Positions 20,340 to 32,064 of a DNA stretch of 64,000 nucleotides are shown piece after piece. Below the pieces are notes generated by a model. That model was not told the origin of the DNA and did not search any database. It saw only the letters and a list, made by a program, of their open reading frames with translations. Every line of letters starts with the position of its first letter. The stretch's first letter is position 1. Position numbers and translations under genes: made by a program. Origin of the DNA: Platerodrilus igneus (Eukaryota > Arthropoda > Insecta > Coleoptera > Lycidae); assembly GCA_036346225.1 (NCBI GenBank), contig JARFIW010000593.1, positions 2,365,506-2,429,505 of the forward strand, read 5' to 3'.

Positions 20340-21880
20340 TCAACAGATGAGATATGGAAACTATAAAAATTTGGAAAACCCAATTTTGTCCCTGCATCAA
20401 AAATGAAAAAAGGTAGCAAATTTTTGTTTTTGGGGTTTAATTTGTATTAAAAAGTTGGCCTAATGCTGCGTGAACAGTTTTGCTCTAAGTTACTGATATA
20501 CCATGCAATCCCATTGAAGTCGGTCCACCCTGTACTCTTTAATAGCGTTTAGGAAATCTTATAAGAATTACTATAAATTTGTTTGTAAATGTTTCCAGGT
20601 GTGCAGGTAATTAGAGTCTACTTTTTAAAATTCAGTTATGAAGTACAATCATTTTAATCTACATTTCGATAAAAATGATGGTTAAATTATTTAAGATTAC
20701 TCCAACAAGTTATCTATAGTTATGGTTATATCATTTAGTGATAATGCTTCCAATTATTATTTTATAAATATCTTAATACTATTTGTTTTACATTTTCAGT
20801 TTTTGAAAAGCTTTATAGATGCACTTGTATATCAAGGTCGAAGTTGCTCGCAAGTTTAAAATATAAGTACGTTACATTGTGTTGAACACACGATAAATTG
20901 TAGAAAAGAATTATCCAAATTTTTGCTCTTCAAGAATAATTTCTAGAACATCATCGACCAATTGTCGTTATTCAAAGTTTGATAATAATGTATAGTACTA
21001 TAATAGTAGACTTCCCTTACATGCATCAGATTCCTTCAATTGTCTCAACTAACACTCCTTTTGACATTCTAGAAAACTGTTAGAGCGAAACTGTCGCACT
21101 CGTCTACTTGTTATGCTACATATAATAACAGTAGAACTTTATATAGCACGAATGTGTAATAATAGCTAATAATAGTAATCAATCTTTTTCAATAGTTATA
21201 CTTTCAAGCAAGTTGAAATTGATTAGTAAAAACTACAATATTGTTAGGATATATGCGTATAAACTATACGATATGTTTGATTCATTCTACATTCAAAATT
21301 TAAACGACTAACCAGAGATTAAACAAAGTAAATAAGTGAAAATTCAAGAATTTACTCTAAATATTTAGTCAAGCAAAAATGTATAATCAAAAGCCAGATA
21401 TTCAGAACTCCTGTAAAGCATAAATGTATTTCATTCATAATCACCGTACTAATGGAAACCCAAATTATAAAGAAGTGAACCTATGAAGTTCCTAAATAAA
21501 ATGAATGAATAAGCCTAGCAATTTAAACCACTTTAAGTGGCAGTTAAAACAATCTACACAACCAACCGCTTTTATTTCATTAGCGAACATTTTGCTTCCG
21601 CAGAATAATATAAATAACATGACATTATATTTTTAGCACATATAACGGCAGAAAATATTTATTAATTTATCAAATTGCTTTTTAGCACACTTAATATTTA
21701 TGGATTATAACCTCCAAACAACTAAAATTTAAAATTTGTTAGAACCTTTCCTACGCTCTTTATTTACAGATCATCTGCACATTGCATATGGTTATCCCAA
21801 CTACCTGCAAAGTCCGAAATTTGTTTCCCTTGATAAGTGTTTTGTCATTTTAAAGCGCATTGTTACAGCTTTGGGTTAGA
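20340..21880. other. AT-rich DNA, nothing recognised
   Basis: About 1.5 kb with no supported gene, RNA or repeat. A BEL 5' LTR might be expected here, but no copy of sequence from beyond 26.3 kb was spotted. Confidence 0.4.
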
Positions 21881-21910
21881 ATGAATTTACATTCTACAAT
21901 TTCTCCCTTT

Positions 21911-22925
21911 TTAATTGATGCAGTGGCTGAACATACCAGCTAAAAATCTGAAATATTTTGTAGCTCGTCGTGGCATTTTGAAATCAGCATTAACGTGTTT
22001 TGATTCATTTATTAATAGCTGCACACTATCATTGTCAGAAACGTCCCGCATTGACTTGCAAACGCGCTTAGAAACATTTAATAATTTACTATTTGAAAAA
22101 ATCCAAGGATATTTTGAGCAAACTTGTATTCTAGCGAACTTTTCGAGCTTCAAATTCAAGATCGGGAACGGGAAGATTTGGGAACTCTATAGTTTGCCTT
22201 AGCAGCCCAAGCTAAATCACTTCTTTCCAAAACAAACAGTCAACTACGACAGCATAGGATATTCACCCGCTAGAAACACACTCCGATGTTCAATATTTAT
22301 TCCGAGCCAACCTCCAATCCCGCTACCTGAATTTTCGGGCTTATATGTATCCTATACGAACTCCAAAGACACCTTTCTATCTTTAATAGACAGCAACCCT
22401 CATTAAATTTAAAAGCGCAGAACCTTCAGTCAAGTTTAAAGAGACAGACATATAAATTACCAAATCATTGGCAACTACCGACGGTTTTTTCTTTTAACTT
22501 TCAAATTGAATTTATCAATCTGAAAAGAATGGGAAACTACTCCAAGAACTAACAATCACCTCGTATTAGTTAATTTATGACTTGTCTTACCGAAAGATGC
22601 AAGTTCTTGAAATCCATCGATTATAAGCTAGCTCACAAAAACAAGGAGGTTGAAATTAAACCAACAAAATACACTCAGCAATCCAAGAGTGTTACACATA
22701 CGTCCTTAGCGGCAACCCCTACGGCTAAACCATGTCCATTACGCAAGAAACTTCGTTGTATTTATACGTGTAAACGTTTTCATAACGTGCCTCTAAGCAC
22801 GCAATATTCCGAAGCAAAGCGTGCCAATTTATGTACAAATTGATTGCGACGAGGACATAGCACATCTGATTGCATATACACATATTGTTGCAAAACGTGC
22901 AAGAGTAAAAACCATTCTTGATTAT
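21911..22925 (+). pseudogene. gag: BEL/Pao Gag (decayed)
   Basis: The open stretch 21915-22202 contains 'RGILKSALTCFDSFIN' and 'IDLQTRLETFNNLL', the N-terminal helical region. A frame change at about 22210-22470 gives 'PPIPLPEFSG', the DUF1759 opening, and 'SLNLKAQ' in the capsid-like region. The stretch 22577-22925 carries the C-terminal zinc knuckles: 'KLRCIYTCKRFHNVPLSTQY' precedes 'SEAKRANLC', then 'LRRGHSTSDC' and 'CCKTCKSKNHS'. Gag packages element RNA into virus-like particles. It is broken by several indels but colinear, and continuous with Pol downstream. Confidence 0.85.
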
Positions 22926-23039
22926 AGAACCCAGTAGCAAGGGAACCCACAAGCTCACGGCCCGTGCAAACGCCTATATCAAAGCCTCATGGCGAGGCTC
23001 AGATTAATTCCCACAATGATCGCAGTCTTACTGTTCAAA

Positions 23040-23830
23040 TTAAAATCCATGTTTATATACTTTACTATCTACATCCCGCATTAAGGTCTATGATGCTACT
23101 CGCAGTCTAATTACTTACAAGGCCATTTTGGACAACGGCGGCCTTATTTTATTACCGAAAACGTATGTGAACAATTAAACCTTACACATAAATTTACCAA
23201 TTTCGCGAAAGTCAGACTTCCGTACCAACCTTAACTGTAATTTTCCAATGCTCCACCCGAAGGTAGGTACTACACTGGCCAGGAAGCGAGTTGCTTTTAC
23301 CTGAAAAATTTTGAATTTTGCCGAATCCTTGCTTTAACGTGCGCGACAACACTCACACACGGGACCTTCATTTTACCTCTCATCCGAACGAGGGCGTATT
23401 TTTATGAAAAATAAACATTTTTCAAGCGAACCGTGTCGGGATTCGAACCCGGGACCTTGGGGGTATTCGTCACACGCATACCAACTACACCACGGAGCCG
23501 CCTCTTCCGTACCAACCATCAAACGCGTAAAACTAGAATTCCAATCATTAAATGACGCGTATACTTTTTAAATGCCCATATTATTCCCCAGTAAAAAATT
23601 AATTCTAAAAACAAATATTCCAAGAGATATTCAGCTAGCCGATTACTACTTGTATGAGCCTTCAGAGGTGTAAATTGTCATTGGTAATTGTCTGTTTTTT
23701 GATATCTTATGTTTCGGGCAAATTAAAGCTAGAAAAACAACCTCACAACAAACCATACCGAGGTGGATTGTTAGCGGTATCGTACCGGTTTCATCGCTTA
23801 AAACAAATTAGTCATAACTTTCTTGCTTAT
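23040..23830 (+). pseudogene. pol: BEL/Pao aspartic protease and linker, split by a SINE
   Basis: In the 23090-23216 stretch, 'YDATRSLITYKAILDNGG' (over frame changes) marks the retropepsin active site. The usual D-[ST]-G is D-N-G here. 'CEQLNLTHKFTNFAKVR' follows. The frame resumes after the SINE at 23518 with 'LKTNIPRDIQLADYYLYEPS' (three residues of drift), then 'CFGQIKARK' and 'RWIVSGIV', a block typical of the BEL protease-RT linker. Protease would mature the polyprotein. Frameshifts make it non-functional. Confidence 0.75.
23231..23503 (-). mobile_element. tRNA-derived SINE, copy 1 (in the BEL protease)
   Basis: Flanked by a perfect 14-bp target duplication, 'cttccgtaccaacc', at 23217-23230 and 23504-23517. 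The tRNA-like head is at the right end: on the minus strand an A-box-like 'tggtgtagttggt' and a B-box 'gggttcgaatcc' precede a body containing 'cacacgt', a 'gttaaag' core and a 3' end '...gcattggaaaa'. Such SINEs are transcribed by RNA polymerase III and mobilised by a partner LINE. Four further copies and a fragment occur in the window. Confidence 0.92.
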
Positions 23831-23833
23831 TAA

Positions 23834-24139
23834 ATATCGTTCATTTATATTTCCAATGCTCCACCCGAAAGTACTACACTGGCCAAGAGGCGAGTTTTTT
23901 GTTGCCAGGAAATTTAGAATTTTGCCGAACCCTTGCCGTTCCAGGCAAGGTAGGGATCTTTAACGTGCGTGATAACACTCACACACGGGACCTCCATTTG
24001 ACCTCTCATCCGAACGAGTGCGTAATTTTTGTGAAAAATGCTCACCTGCCATTTTCAAGAAGTCGGCCGTATCGGGATTTGAACCCAGGACCCTGGGATC
24101 CGTAGTCTTACGCTTACTACATTGATCCACGGCGACGCC
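23834..24139 (-). mobile_element. tRNA-derived SINE, copy 2
   Basis: Same family and orientation as copy 1, with a B-box-like 'gggttcaaatcc' on the minus strand and the shared body. The likely target duplication is 'tgcttattaa' at 23824-23833 and 24140-24149. Copy 3 inserted directly at its right duplication. Its tRNA-like head differs from copies 1, 4 and 5, showing two SINE subtypes. Confidence 0.88.
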
Positions 24140-24154
24140 TGCTTATTAACTACC

Positions 24155-24456
24155 TTACATGTGATTTTCCAATGCTCCACCCGAAGGTACTACATTGGCC
24201 AGAAGGCGAGGTTTTTGTTGCCTGGAAATTTAGAATTTTGCCAAACCCTTGCCGTTCCAGGCAAGGTAGGGATCTTTAACGTGCATGACAACACTCACAC
24301 ACGGGACCTCCATTTAACCTCTCATACGAACGAGGGCGTAATTTTTGTGAAAAATGCTTGCCTGCCATTTTTCAAGCAGTCAGCCGTGTCGGGATTTAAA
24401 CCCAAGACCTTGGGATCCGTAGTCTTACGCTTACTACATTGATCCACGGCGACGCC
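24155..24456 (-). mobile_element. tRNA-derived SINE, copy 3 (nested beside copy 2)
   Basis: Flanked by a perfect 15-bp duplication, 'tgcttattaactacc', at 24140-24154 and 24457-24471. It shares the copy 2 subtype head ('cgtagtcttacgc' on the plus strand). It interrupts the BEL RT region just before its N-terminus. Confidence 0.92.
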
Positions 24457-24479
24457 TGCTTATTAACTACCACAGCTAA

Positions 24480-25330
24480 ATTACAAAACTTGTTAGACAA
24501 ATTTTGGAATATCGAGGAAAACGTTCAAGAGAAAAGCTAATATTTTTTCTTCGTAGGAGGAAAGGTGCGAAAAACATTTTAAAGCTATCACTAAATGCGA
24601 CCCTACTAGACGTTTTCAAGTTAGTTGGTTATTGAAATCACAAGCTTCAGAATTTGGTAAATCATACAACGCTATGAAAACGATTTTAGCCGTAGAAGGA
24701 AAGTTTCTGATAACCCTACGTTGAAGTTTACGCGGATTTTATGTCAGAATATAAGACGCTAGGTCACATATTGCGAATAGAGTCTACTGTTAATCCAAAC
24801 ACTACTTATACTATTTATGATATTCGTCGTCATGCGGTAAAAAAGGCTGATAGCCTCACTACCAAAACTCGAGTCGTACTTGATGCCTCCGTCCGTACTA
24901 CTACTGGACGTTCATTAAATAGCGTACTCGATGTCGGTCCCACGGTACAGAATGATCTGCTTTCCATCATTTTGCGATTTCGTCAACGCAATTACATTTT
25001 CACGGCAGATATTACCAAAATGTATCGCCAAATACTGGTAGCACCTAAAAACTCGGCTGATGAAATAGCCATTTTTCAATTTCAAACTGTAACTTACGGA
25101 ATGACAAATTTCAGCTACTAGTAACACGCCGCCTCAAAGAAATTTCCATTTAATGTAAAACTGAATATCCGAGAGAGAGAGAGTGTGTGTGGAGTCCACG
25201 AACTGAATACCTACGTCGACGATGACTGGCGCCTCCACTCAGTATGAGCTGAAACTTGTGCGACAAAACCTGACCGATATAGTAAAATCCTACGATTTCG
25301 TTCATGCATACCTTGCTTTAAGGTCAATCT
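24480..25330 (+). pseudogene. pol: BEL/Pao reverse transcriptase (palm, decayed)
   Basis: The segment starts with 'LLDKFWNIEENVQE', a BEL RT N-terminal signature, then 'EHFKAIT'-like and 'GHILRI' blocks. The clean frame 24741-25121 contains 'TKTRVVLDASVRTTTG', 'VGPTVQNDLLSIILRFR' and 'YIFTADITKMYRQI' (motif A, with catalytic Asp), then 'TVTYGM'. A frame change leads to 'RRLKEIS' and the motif C 'YVDD' at about 25211-25222, then 'VRQNLTDIVKSYDF'. It copies element RNA into cDNA. After this point the thumb and RNase H are missing. Confidence 0.92.
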
Positions 25331-25369
25331 GGAATCGCTGATAAACTTAATAGGAAATTAACCTGACCA

Positions 25370-26280
25370 CGCTTTTTCGGTTTCAGGCGTAGATTGCGCA
25401 GTATACTCTTCGTACTAAAAGAAAACAAATATTGTAACCGTGAATTTCCAAAAGCATATGTTTGTGTTTTCGTATGCATGGCTGTCAAAGTGGTGCATTT
25501 TGAATTAGCTACCGAATTAACAACTTAATATTTTTCGAGCATTTTGCGTCGCTTAAATTCTAGGTGTGATCTGTGCAGCGATCTGTATCCTGACAATGCG
25601 ACAAATTTCGTTGGTGCAAATAACGAACTGCAAAATATTCGCGATATTAGCCAACAAAACACGCTGCAAAACTTTTGTACGACGAAAACAAAATTAATTG
25701 CAATTTCATTTCTACTTAGGTCGTCCCATTTCGGGAGATCTGGAGAAACGCCGTAAAATCTGTCAAGGCCCATTTACGGCGCATTGTTGCTCATTCGAAT
25801 TTTTTAATCCGTGAGTTTTCCACAATATTAGTGCAAATAGAAGGTGTCCTCAATTCCCGACCGTTGTGTCCGCTTAGCAATGATTCGAATGATCTGGAAC
25901 CTTAAACACCATACCATATCCTTTAAATATGATTCCTGACTATAACAGGAATAAGCCTGTTAATCGTCCATCCCGCTACCAACATGTACAATACATACTT
26001 CAGCATTTTTTGTCGAGATGGAAATCCGAGTATTTGCATACCTTACAACAAAGGTTCAAATGGCAGTTTTGCACCTCCGTCATCGAAATTTCTAGGAGCT
26101 ATGATCCTACTTAAAGAAGACAAAGTCCCATCCCTTCAGTGGCATTTAGGCCACATTACTGCAGTACATACTGAAAAGAAAGATGGCGTGTGAGCAGTTA
26201 GTGTAAAATCTTCCAATTATGTGCTACGACAAAGCGTTGTGAATGTGTATCGGTTACCAATGGAAGTAAGTTCTAAATGA
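25370..26280 (+). pseudogene. pol: BEL/Pao integrase (core and C-terminal region, decayed)
   Basis: 'GVDCAVYS'-type sequence at about 25385 corresponds to the 'GVDYAGP' core start. It is followed by 'AYVCVFVCMAVKVVHFELA' (25455-25510), 'LCSDLYPDNATNFVGANNEL' (second catalytic Asp, about 25570-25630), 'IEGVLNSRPLCPLS' (Glu of the DDE triad, about 25835-25880), 'NRPSRYQHVQYILQHFLSRW' and the C-terminal 'LKEDKVPSLQWHLGHITAVH' (26105-26170). The integrase would join cDNA to host DNA. Several single-base shifts break the frame. The order and completeness of the motifs leave little doubt. Confidence 0.92.
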
Positions 26281-27520
26281 TAATTTGTAATTTTAGAAGT
26301 TTGTTTTATTTTTGACATTATGCATTTGCTAAGCGAGTTACATATCCACCAATCTATATATGTATAATTAAATAGAAATTATTAAGAAATTATTAGGGAA
26401 TTTAAGTTAGATGCAACATTGTAATTCAAGGATAAATAAAGAAAAGGTTAATGAAAATTCACAAGCAAGTTGTGAGAACGGATATGAATACATTGTATTT
26501 CAGACGTAAGTGATACTGCAGGTGCAGGTCACAGAAGGTTAAGAAACCGCAATTATTAGAATTAAGATTGTTACATTGTATAACATAATTGAATAAAGAA
26601 ATAAGCAGACATGAGCCCTGCAGTTCCCACAGAAATGTGAAGGGCAAGGACAACATAAATACGCCGGGAGTCCCAAACCAGTCGGTCACTCTTGGGCCTC
26701 TCAGCTTTTACATTGTTGGTTGCTTAGGCTACTCGCCGTAATTTAACTTCAATTATTATTAATTTCGACTAAGTATAGTTTTATATAGTTTGTCAAAATT
26801 CCAAATGGAATTTCTGTTAAATAAATATTTGTTACAAGAAGTTTTGGAAGAAGACTTTTTAAAAAGGCAGCTCCCACGGCCCAAAACGTAACTAGCGTAG
26901 TTTATCAATAACGCCCTTCATGTAACTTAAGGCATAGACGAATCAAATTTATTCCTTATGTAATATGAGCTTTACAGCATTCTACTATTTAAACGTTTTT
27001 TGATGTTTTCTTTATTTTAGTTTATCTTAGTTTATCATAAGTTTTGCTGTTTGCTTTGCAAGATAACCTCTGAATACTTTCAAGGGAGGCGGTATGTAAA
27101 AGCATATTTCTTTGTAATTTTATTTAAACTCGATACTGACTAATGTTAGAGGAGTTGTTTTTTCCTGTCGTCGGGTAGAAGAGAACGGTGAGTATCGCGC
27201 TTCAAAATGGATGGACTTAGCGTGCTCCAACTATGTATAATTAATAAGCTTCTTACAGTTCGCGATTTATGTAATAAATTTACATTTGCTTGTTTATTAC
27301 AATGTGACATGCTTTATCGTTAAGTAGCACTTAAATGACATCAATCGAATCATGTGGCCTGGTTCGCTATAAGAAGGGTTTCCAACTAAAAACTTTGCAG
27401 AGGAATTACACCCAATTCACCCGGAGGCACTCCTCGAGTCTTTATTCGCAATCGGCCCTAGAATTAGTTCTGGCGTTTTAATCAGTCAAAAAGGCAAGTA
27501 AAAAAGGAGCGCCCATTTCA
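26280..27520. other. No gene recognised (possible BEL 3' untranslated/LTR region)
   Basis: Nothing coding recognised. The purine tract at 27082-27092 followed by 'tatgtaaaagc' resembles a polypurine tract and LTR start, but no matching 5' LTR was found. Confidence 0.35.
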
Positions 27521-27524
27521 TAAA

Positions 27525-27960
27525 ACGTTCACTTTAGCAAAATAGAACTTATCATTTCTACCCTAATTGATCCAAGTCATAAGGAAAAGAATTCTATGGG
27601 CCAACAAAGCTTTAAAAACATCGATTTTTGAAAGAAAAGCATTTTCTTGTAATTAAACTTTAAAATTCGATATCGACGATACTTTGGTGAGTTGAAACTC
27701 TTTCATTTCTGCACGAATCGATTCAAGCCATAAGGAAAATCGATAGAACTCTTCGGAAGACCACTAGAACTAAAGAAAGCCGATTGATTTTCAAAAAAAT
27801 GTCGCCTACTTGAACTTAGAAAATTCGTGATCGACGATACTTTGGTGAGTTAGAACTCTTTCATTTCTACCTGAATCGATTGAAGGCATAAACAAAATCG
27901 ACCGAACTCTTCGGGGGGGGGGGGGACTAAAACTCTAAAATGGACCACCTTTCGAACATT
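27525..27960 (+). repeat. ~158-bp tandem repeat, about three units, with a G13 run
   Basis: 'catttct' followed by a 'gaatcgattcaagccataag'-type sequence recurs at 27553, 27704 and 27862. 'cgacgatactttggtgagtt' recurs at 27674 and 27832. The period is 151-158 bp. The third unit breaks into 13 consecutive G at 27913-27925. No protein or RNA family was recognised. Confidence 0.85.
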
Positions 27961-29660
27961 TTCCTTCAATCAGACAGAAATTTTCGGCATACAGGTTAGC
28001 AAATGTATACAGCGTACTGCAAATTACAGGGTAACCATTGTGATCAAGTTTAATATAAATGATAGTAAATATGTTTAAATTTAGCACTTTTGCAAAATTT
28101 TGTGTGTAACAATACGTCCCAAAGAAATTTCAACTACCTGCATTCGTGTCCCTGTTATGGTAAAAAACAACACAAAAAATCGATTTTTGTTTCTTATTTA
28201 TAACTTTGTTATTCAGAATACATTAAAAACTGTAACGACATTCTTAAGGCAACTTTTTATTCTGTAGCAGCCGAAGCTATTATCTTTTTTTATAAAACGC
28301 TTCATTTATTCTGAACCATCATCAATATACTTATTTCTTATGGGTGTCGTATTAGATTTTTAGATCGTTGTGTAAAATTTTTTTTCTGATTTCAAAAATG
28401 TATATATCCCTATAATATTACTACTAAAATCCATTGTTCTCAATAAAACGTTTTATGCACTACTACATTAGCAAAGGTTGTCCTTGATGTTTAAAAATAC
28501 AGGATCGTCATTCAGAAATTTTCAAAATCGTATATGTGACTGTAATTATCTTAAAACTTACTTCCATCATGAACTATAATTGCTCATAGTATGAGGTTTT
28601 AAATTTCGTTAAAAAATTCCAAAGCCGTATTTAAAAAGAAAGAGCTGACGATGGCCCTTGAAAACGTAACATTGTGACAGTCAATGAAAAAGTGCTAGAA
28701 GAAAGTAATATTCGTTTTGTTCTGTTTGCATTTATTACACGAGAAAAATGCTTAAATCTCAAAACTTACTTTTCCAAAATAACTCCGAAAGGAAATTCCT
28801 TATTAGATATGCAAAACTAAATAAATATCTTATAATTCTGCAACTTTTTCTCCATTTAACCAGATTTGTATATTTACCGTTACCAAGATCCCCATGCAGT
28901 GCATTCATATCTTGTACATTAAAAGATGAAGGCATATTTCCTGAGCCGCAATTACAATTCGTGGTTTGAGAGTAAAGTCATCACATTTACACCAATAAGT
29001 ACTCAGATTGTACAAGCAGCATAATATCCCTCGTTATATGTATTTCCATATTTTATGTATGAAACAATGCTTTCTAAATTATAACTTACTATTTATTAGT
29101 CACGACTGTTGTTGTGACAGTATCTAAATTATGCTTAGGTTGCTGTAAATTTAATGTTTTTAGTGTCAAATAGTAAATGACCAGTCGCTGGCTCATTTGA
29201 AATTTTACAACTTACAGAATTTTTAGGCATACTACAAACACTTTCATTTTTACGATGACATGGCCGTTCATTGCCTGTTGTAAATTATTTAAACCATTTT
29301 TTAGAAAATCGTCTACGTTGATATTGCATGTTGGTGACGCTCTTCTGTAATTATGACCGCAATTTGCACAACATATGAAATTATGCAGCTTGGCGTGAGA
29401 TGTGTAACGTTGAAATTGGCGTTTCATGATGATGTGTACAAGTGCAAAAGTTGTTAGCAAAAATCGGTGTAGCACAAGATAGTTGCCCTTGTGCTATAAT
29501 TATTTGCAATAATTTGAAACGCGTCAAAATATCGTATAGCTTATAAAATTTTAATATTACTAATATTGATATTAGAACGCCTTTATTTATTTATAATTAG
29601 TGTTCATGCGAGATTAGGACCATTAGGATCTGACATCATCTTTGAAATACATTTGTTATA
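27960..29660. other. AT-rich DNA, nothing recognised
   Basis: No motif, repeat or RNA gene that I can support. The small open frames at 28748-28969 and 29212-29475 have no recognisable family. Confidence 0.4.
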
Positions 29661-29669
29661 TACAAATAC

Positions 29670-31979
29670 TATATATGTTGCTTTGACAAACCCCGTGTTG
29701 GAGCGTCGCCAAAAGTGTGCTGTGACAAAGGCTATCATTAGGCGTCGCTAAAAGAGTGCTATACAGATACAGCAAATTGTGAAATTGTTGACTTACCTTC
29801 CTTTCTAACTTTACTTTGCCTGGCTAGCTCAATGGAATTGAAGGAGTTTTCAAAATGAAATCAAACACAGCAATATCATAAAGCATTTATATAGTCTAAA
29901 ATATTTTCTCCCGTACAAAAACATATAGAACATTTACAACAGCGTTTCTTTTAAACATAAACTTATTCTTAACAAGTACCTATTTACTTAAAAATGTTTC
30001 TCACTTTATGTTGCTTACGATTTACTGAACTAAAATCTCTTCCCTTGTAGATAGTTTACCTGGCTTTGATTCTCACGCTTGTAAGGCTTGTTTTACCAAA
30101 AAATCATTGACTGTTAATCTATAAAAAAACCAGAGTGTTTCTAACTCTGACCACACTTTCCTTGGTAAATACCCTTACAAAAACAAAAAAAAATTATATG
30201 ACTAGGAATTATTCTAGCTTAAATTAAATGAAAAAATTCAAACATCAGTTACAATCAATATAAATCTAAAAGTAATACTTGCAAAATAAAAAAACGCCCC
30301 TCCAATTCGCAATTAACAGTATCAAATATGTTCTACTTATTGGTTTTATTTTAAATTGATTTTCAAATCCCAGTGTACAAAACATGCATATTCTAAATCT
30401 ACCTTCTTGGTTTTATTTTAAATTAATTTATAGTAGCGTTGTATCGAGAATTTTCCTTCAATCTTGTTAGAGACGAAACGCTCGAATCTTAATTATGCGT
30501 ATTAAGAACACGTTTTACCACGAAAGCAAATATTTTCTATAAAAATGCAACTAGTTTGCATTATAAGGTCATTAAAGCTTTAAATTAATCATGTCAATTG
30601 ACTTTTGGTTTACATAAATTTATTTTAAATAACGAATTTTCTAGAATATTGGAAATATAATAAAATGCGTCATTCGTACTTAGAACAATGTAAATACCTA
30701 AACAAATAAACATTTATTCTAAGAAACAGCAGGAAGGTTATATCCGATAAAATCAATAAAAATTATTGATTATCTTTCGCATTAGTATGCGACGCCACAA
30801 TAACCTTGGATGTTAAACAAAGACGAGTAGCACACATCACTAATAAGTGGAACGCGCTAACAAGGTAATAAAACACGACAATTTGAACGCAATAAGAAAT
30901 TCCCAGAAAATTACGACAGATAGGAGTGTACTATTTGGTATAGAATCACATAAACTCTAGTATATTCTAGAAAAGAGATAATTTTTGTATATAAACGAAA
31001 GCGTTTATTAAAGAAGTTATTCACAAATTCAATCGCAAAAATGTCACATTGAAAAAAGAATTTCGAAGCTATTATTTTAAAGTATGCAATATGCATACTG
31101 TAATTTATAATTAACATGTAACAGTAAATACAGAAGTAAGTTTTACACGTAACCTGCATAAATATAAAAATTGATAAATGCTATTATTTGATTTTGTTAT
31201 ATACAATGAAGATGAAAAATGCTTCGAAATAAAGAGCTACTTAAAATTTTATTGAATAATTAAACTGAGGATGCACATTGGTTTCTAAATGAGATTTAAA
31301 TAATACGCAAGATTTTGTAAACTGGGATTTGAACATCAATTTAAAATAAAGCCAAGAAGCCGAAGATTCGTATTGGAGAAGCGCTTGTAGATTTTTGCAA
31401 GTATTACTTTAAAAAATTTTGTAACTGATATTTCAGTATTTGTCATTTACATCTAAAGACAGGTCTTAATTATATAATAATTTTTTGTAAGGGTATTTAC
31501 CAGGAAAGTTAGTGGTCAGAGTTCGAAACACTCTGATATTTTTTATAGACTGTTAAGGATTTTTTTTGCCAAACAAACCTTACAAGCGTGGAAATAAAAA
31601 GCCAGGTAAACTATCCATAAGCAAAGAGATTAAGTTCTGTAAATTAAAAATAAGGTAAGAGACATTTTGATAATTAAGGAAATAGGTTCTTGTTAGAAAT
31701 AATTTGATGTTTGAAAGAAACAATGTTGTTTTTATACGAGAGAAAATATTTTATCTATATAACTGCTATATTATATAGCTGTGTTTGATTTCATTTTTAA
31801 AACTACGTCAATTCCATTGAGCTAGCCAGGCAAAGTAATTAGAAAAAAAGGTAAGTCAACAATTTCAAATTTTACAATTTGCTGTATCTGTATCACAACA
31901 TTCTTTTAGCGGCGTGTCAAAGCGAGGCGTTGTCACAAGCACTCTTTTAGTGACGCCTCAACGTGCGGCATTGTCATAG

Positions 31980-31990
<11 letters not shown>
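29670..31990. mobile_element. Large foldback element, ~2.3 kb, arms ~0.7 kb
   Basis: The left arm at about 29670-30400 is complementary to about 31300-31990. Matching landmarks, in mirrored order, include 'acagatacagcaaattgt', 'tgcctggctagctcaatgga', 'gtaagg' next to 'tttacc', and 'ttttattttaaattgat'. The termini are 'gttgctttgacaa' and its complement, each beside a TA-rich run. The spacer (about 30405-31297) contains dispersed-repeat copy B. No transposase was recognised. The right end abuts a 35-bp (TA)n tract that also starts the next palindrome's flank. Confidence 0.85.
30510..30825 (+). repeat. Dispersed repeat, copy B (partner at 640-985)
   Basis: Same orientation and block order as copy A, for example 'gtacttagaac', 'ataaacatttattctaagaa' and 'cacaataacctt'. 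It lies inside the spacer of the foldback at 29670-31990. Confidence 0.6.

Positions 31991-32016
<26 letters not shown>
31982..32016. repeat. (TA)n tract
   Basis: About 35 bp of alternating TA between the foldback at 29670-31990 and the palindrome at 32065-32369. Confidence 0.97.
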
Positions 32017-32020
<4 letters not shown>

Positions 32021-32064
32021 TTATAATTAGTTTTTTACACAAGGTAAGTTGATAAATACTTACG

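Larger units (their letters stand above)
21911..26280 (+). mobile_element. BEL/Pao LTR retrotransposon body, decayed, LTRs not identified
   Basis: Gag, protease, RT and integrase follow in BEL/Pao order over about 4.4 kb. Three SINE copies interrupt it (23231-23503, 23834-24139, 24155-24456). The palm ends after the catalytic YVDD and the integrase core resumes at about 25370, so the RT thumb, RNase H and integrase N-terminus are deleted. No LTR pair was found. A purine-rich 'aagggaggcgg' at 27082-27092 followed by 'tatgta' could be a polypurine tract and 3' LTR start, but it is 800 bp past the integrase and unproven. Confidence 0.85.
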
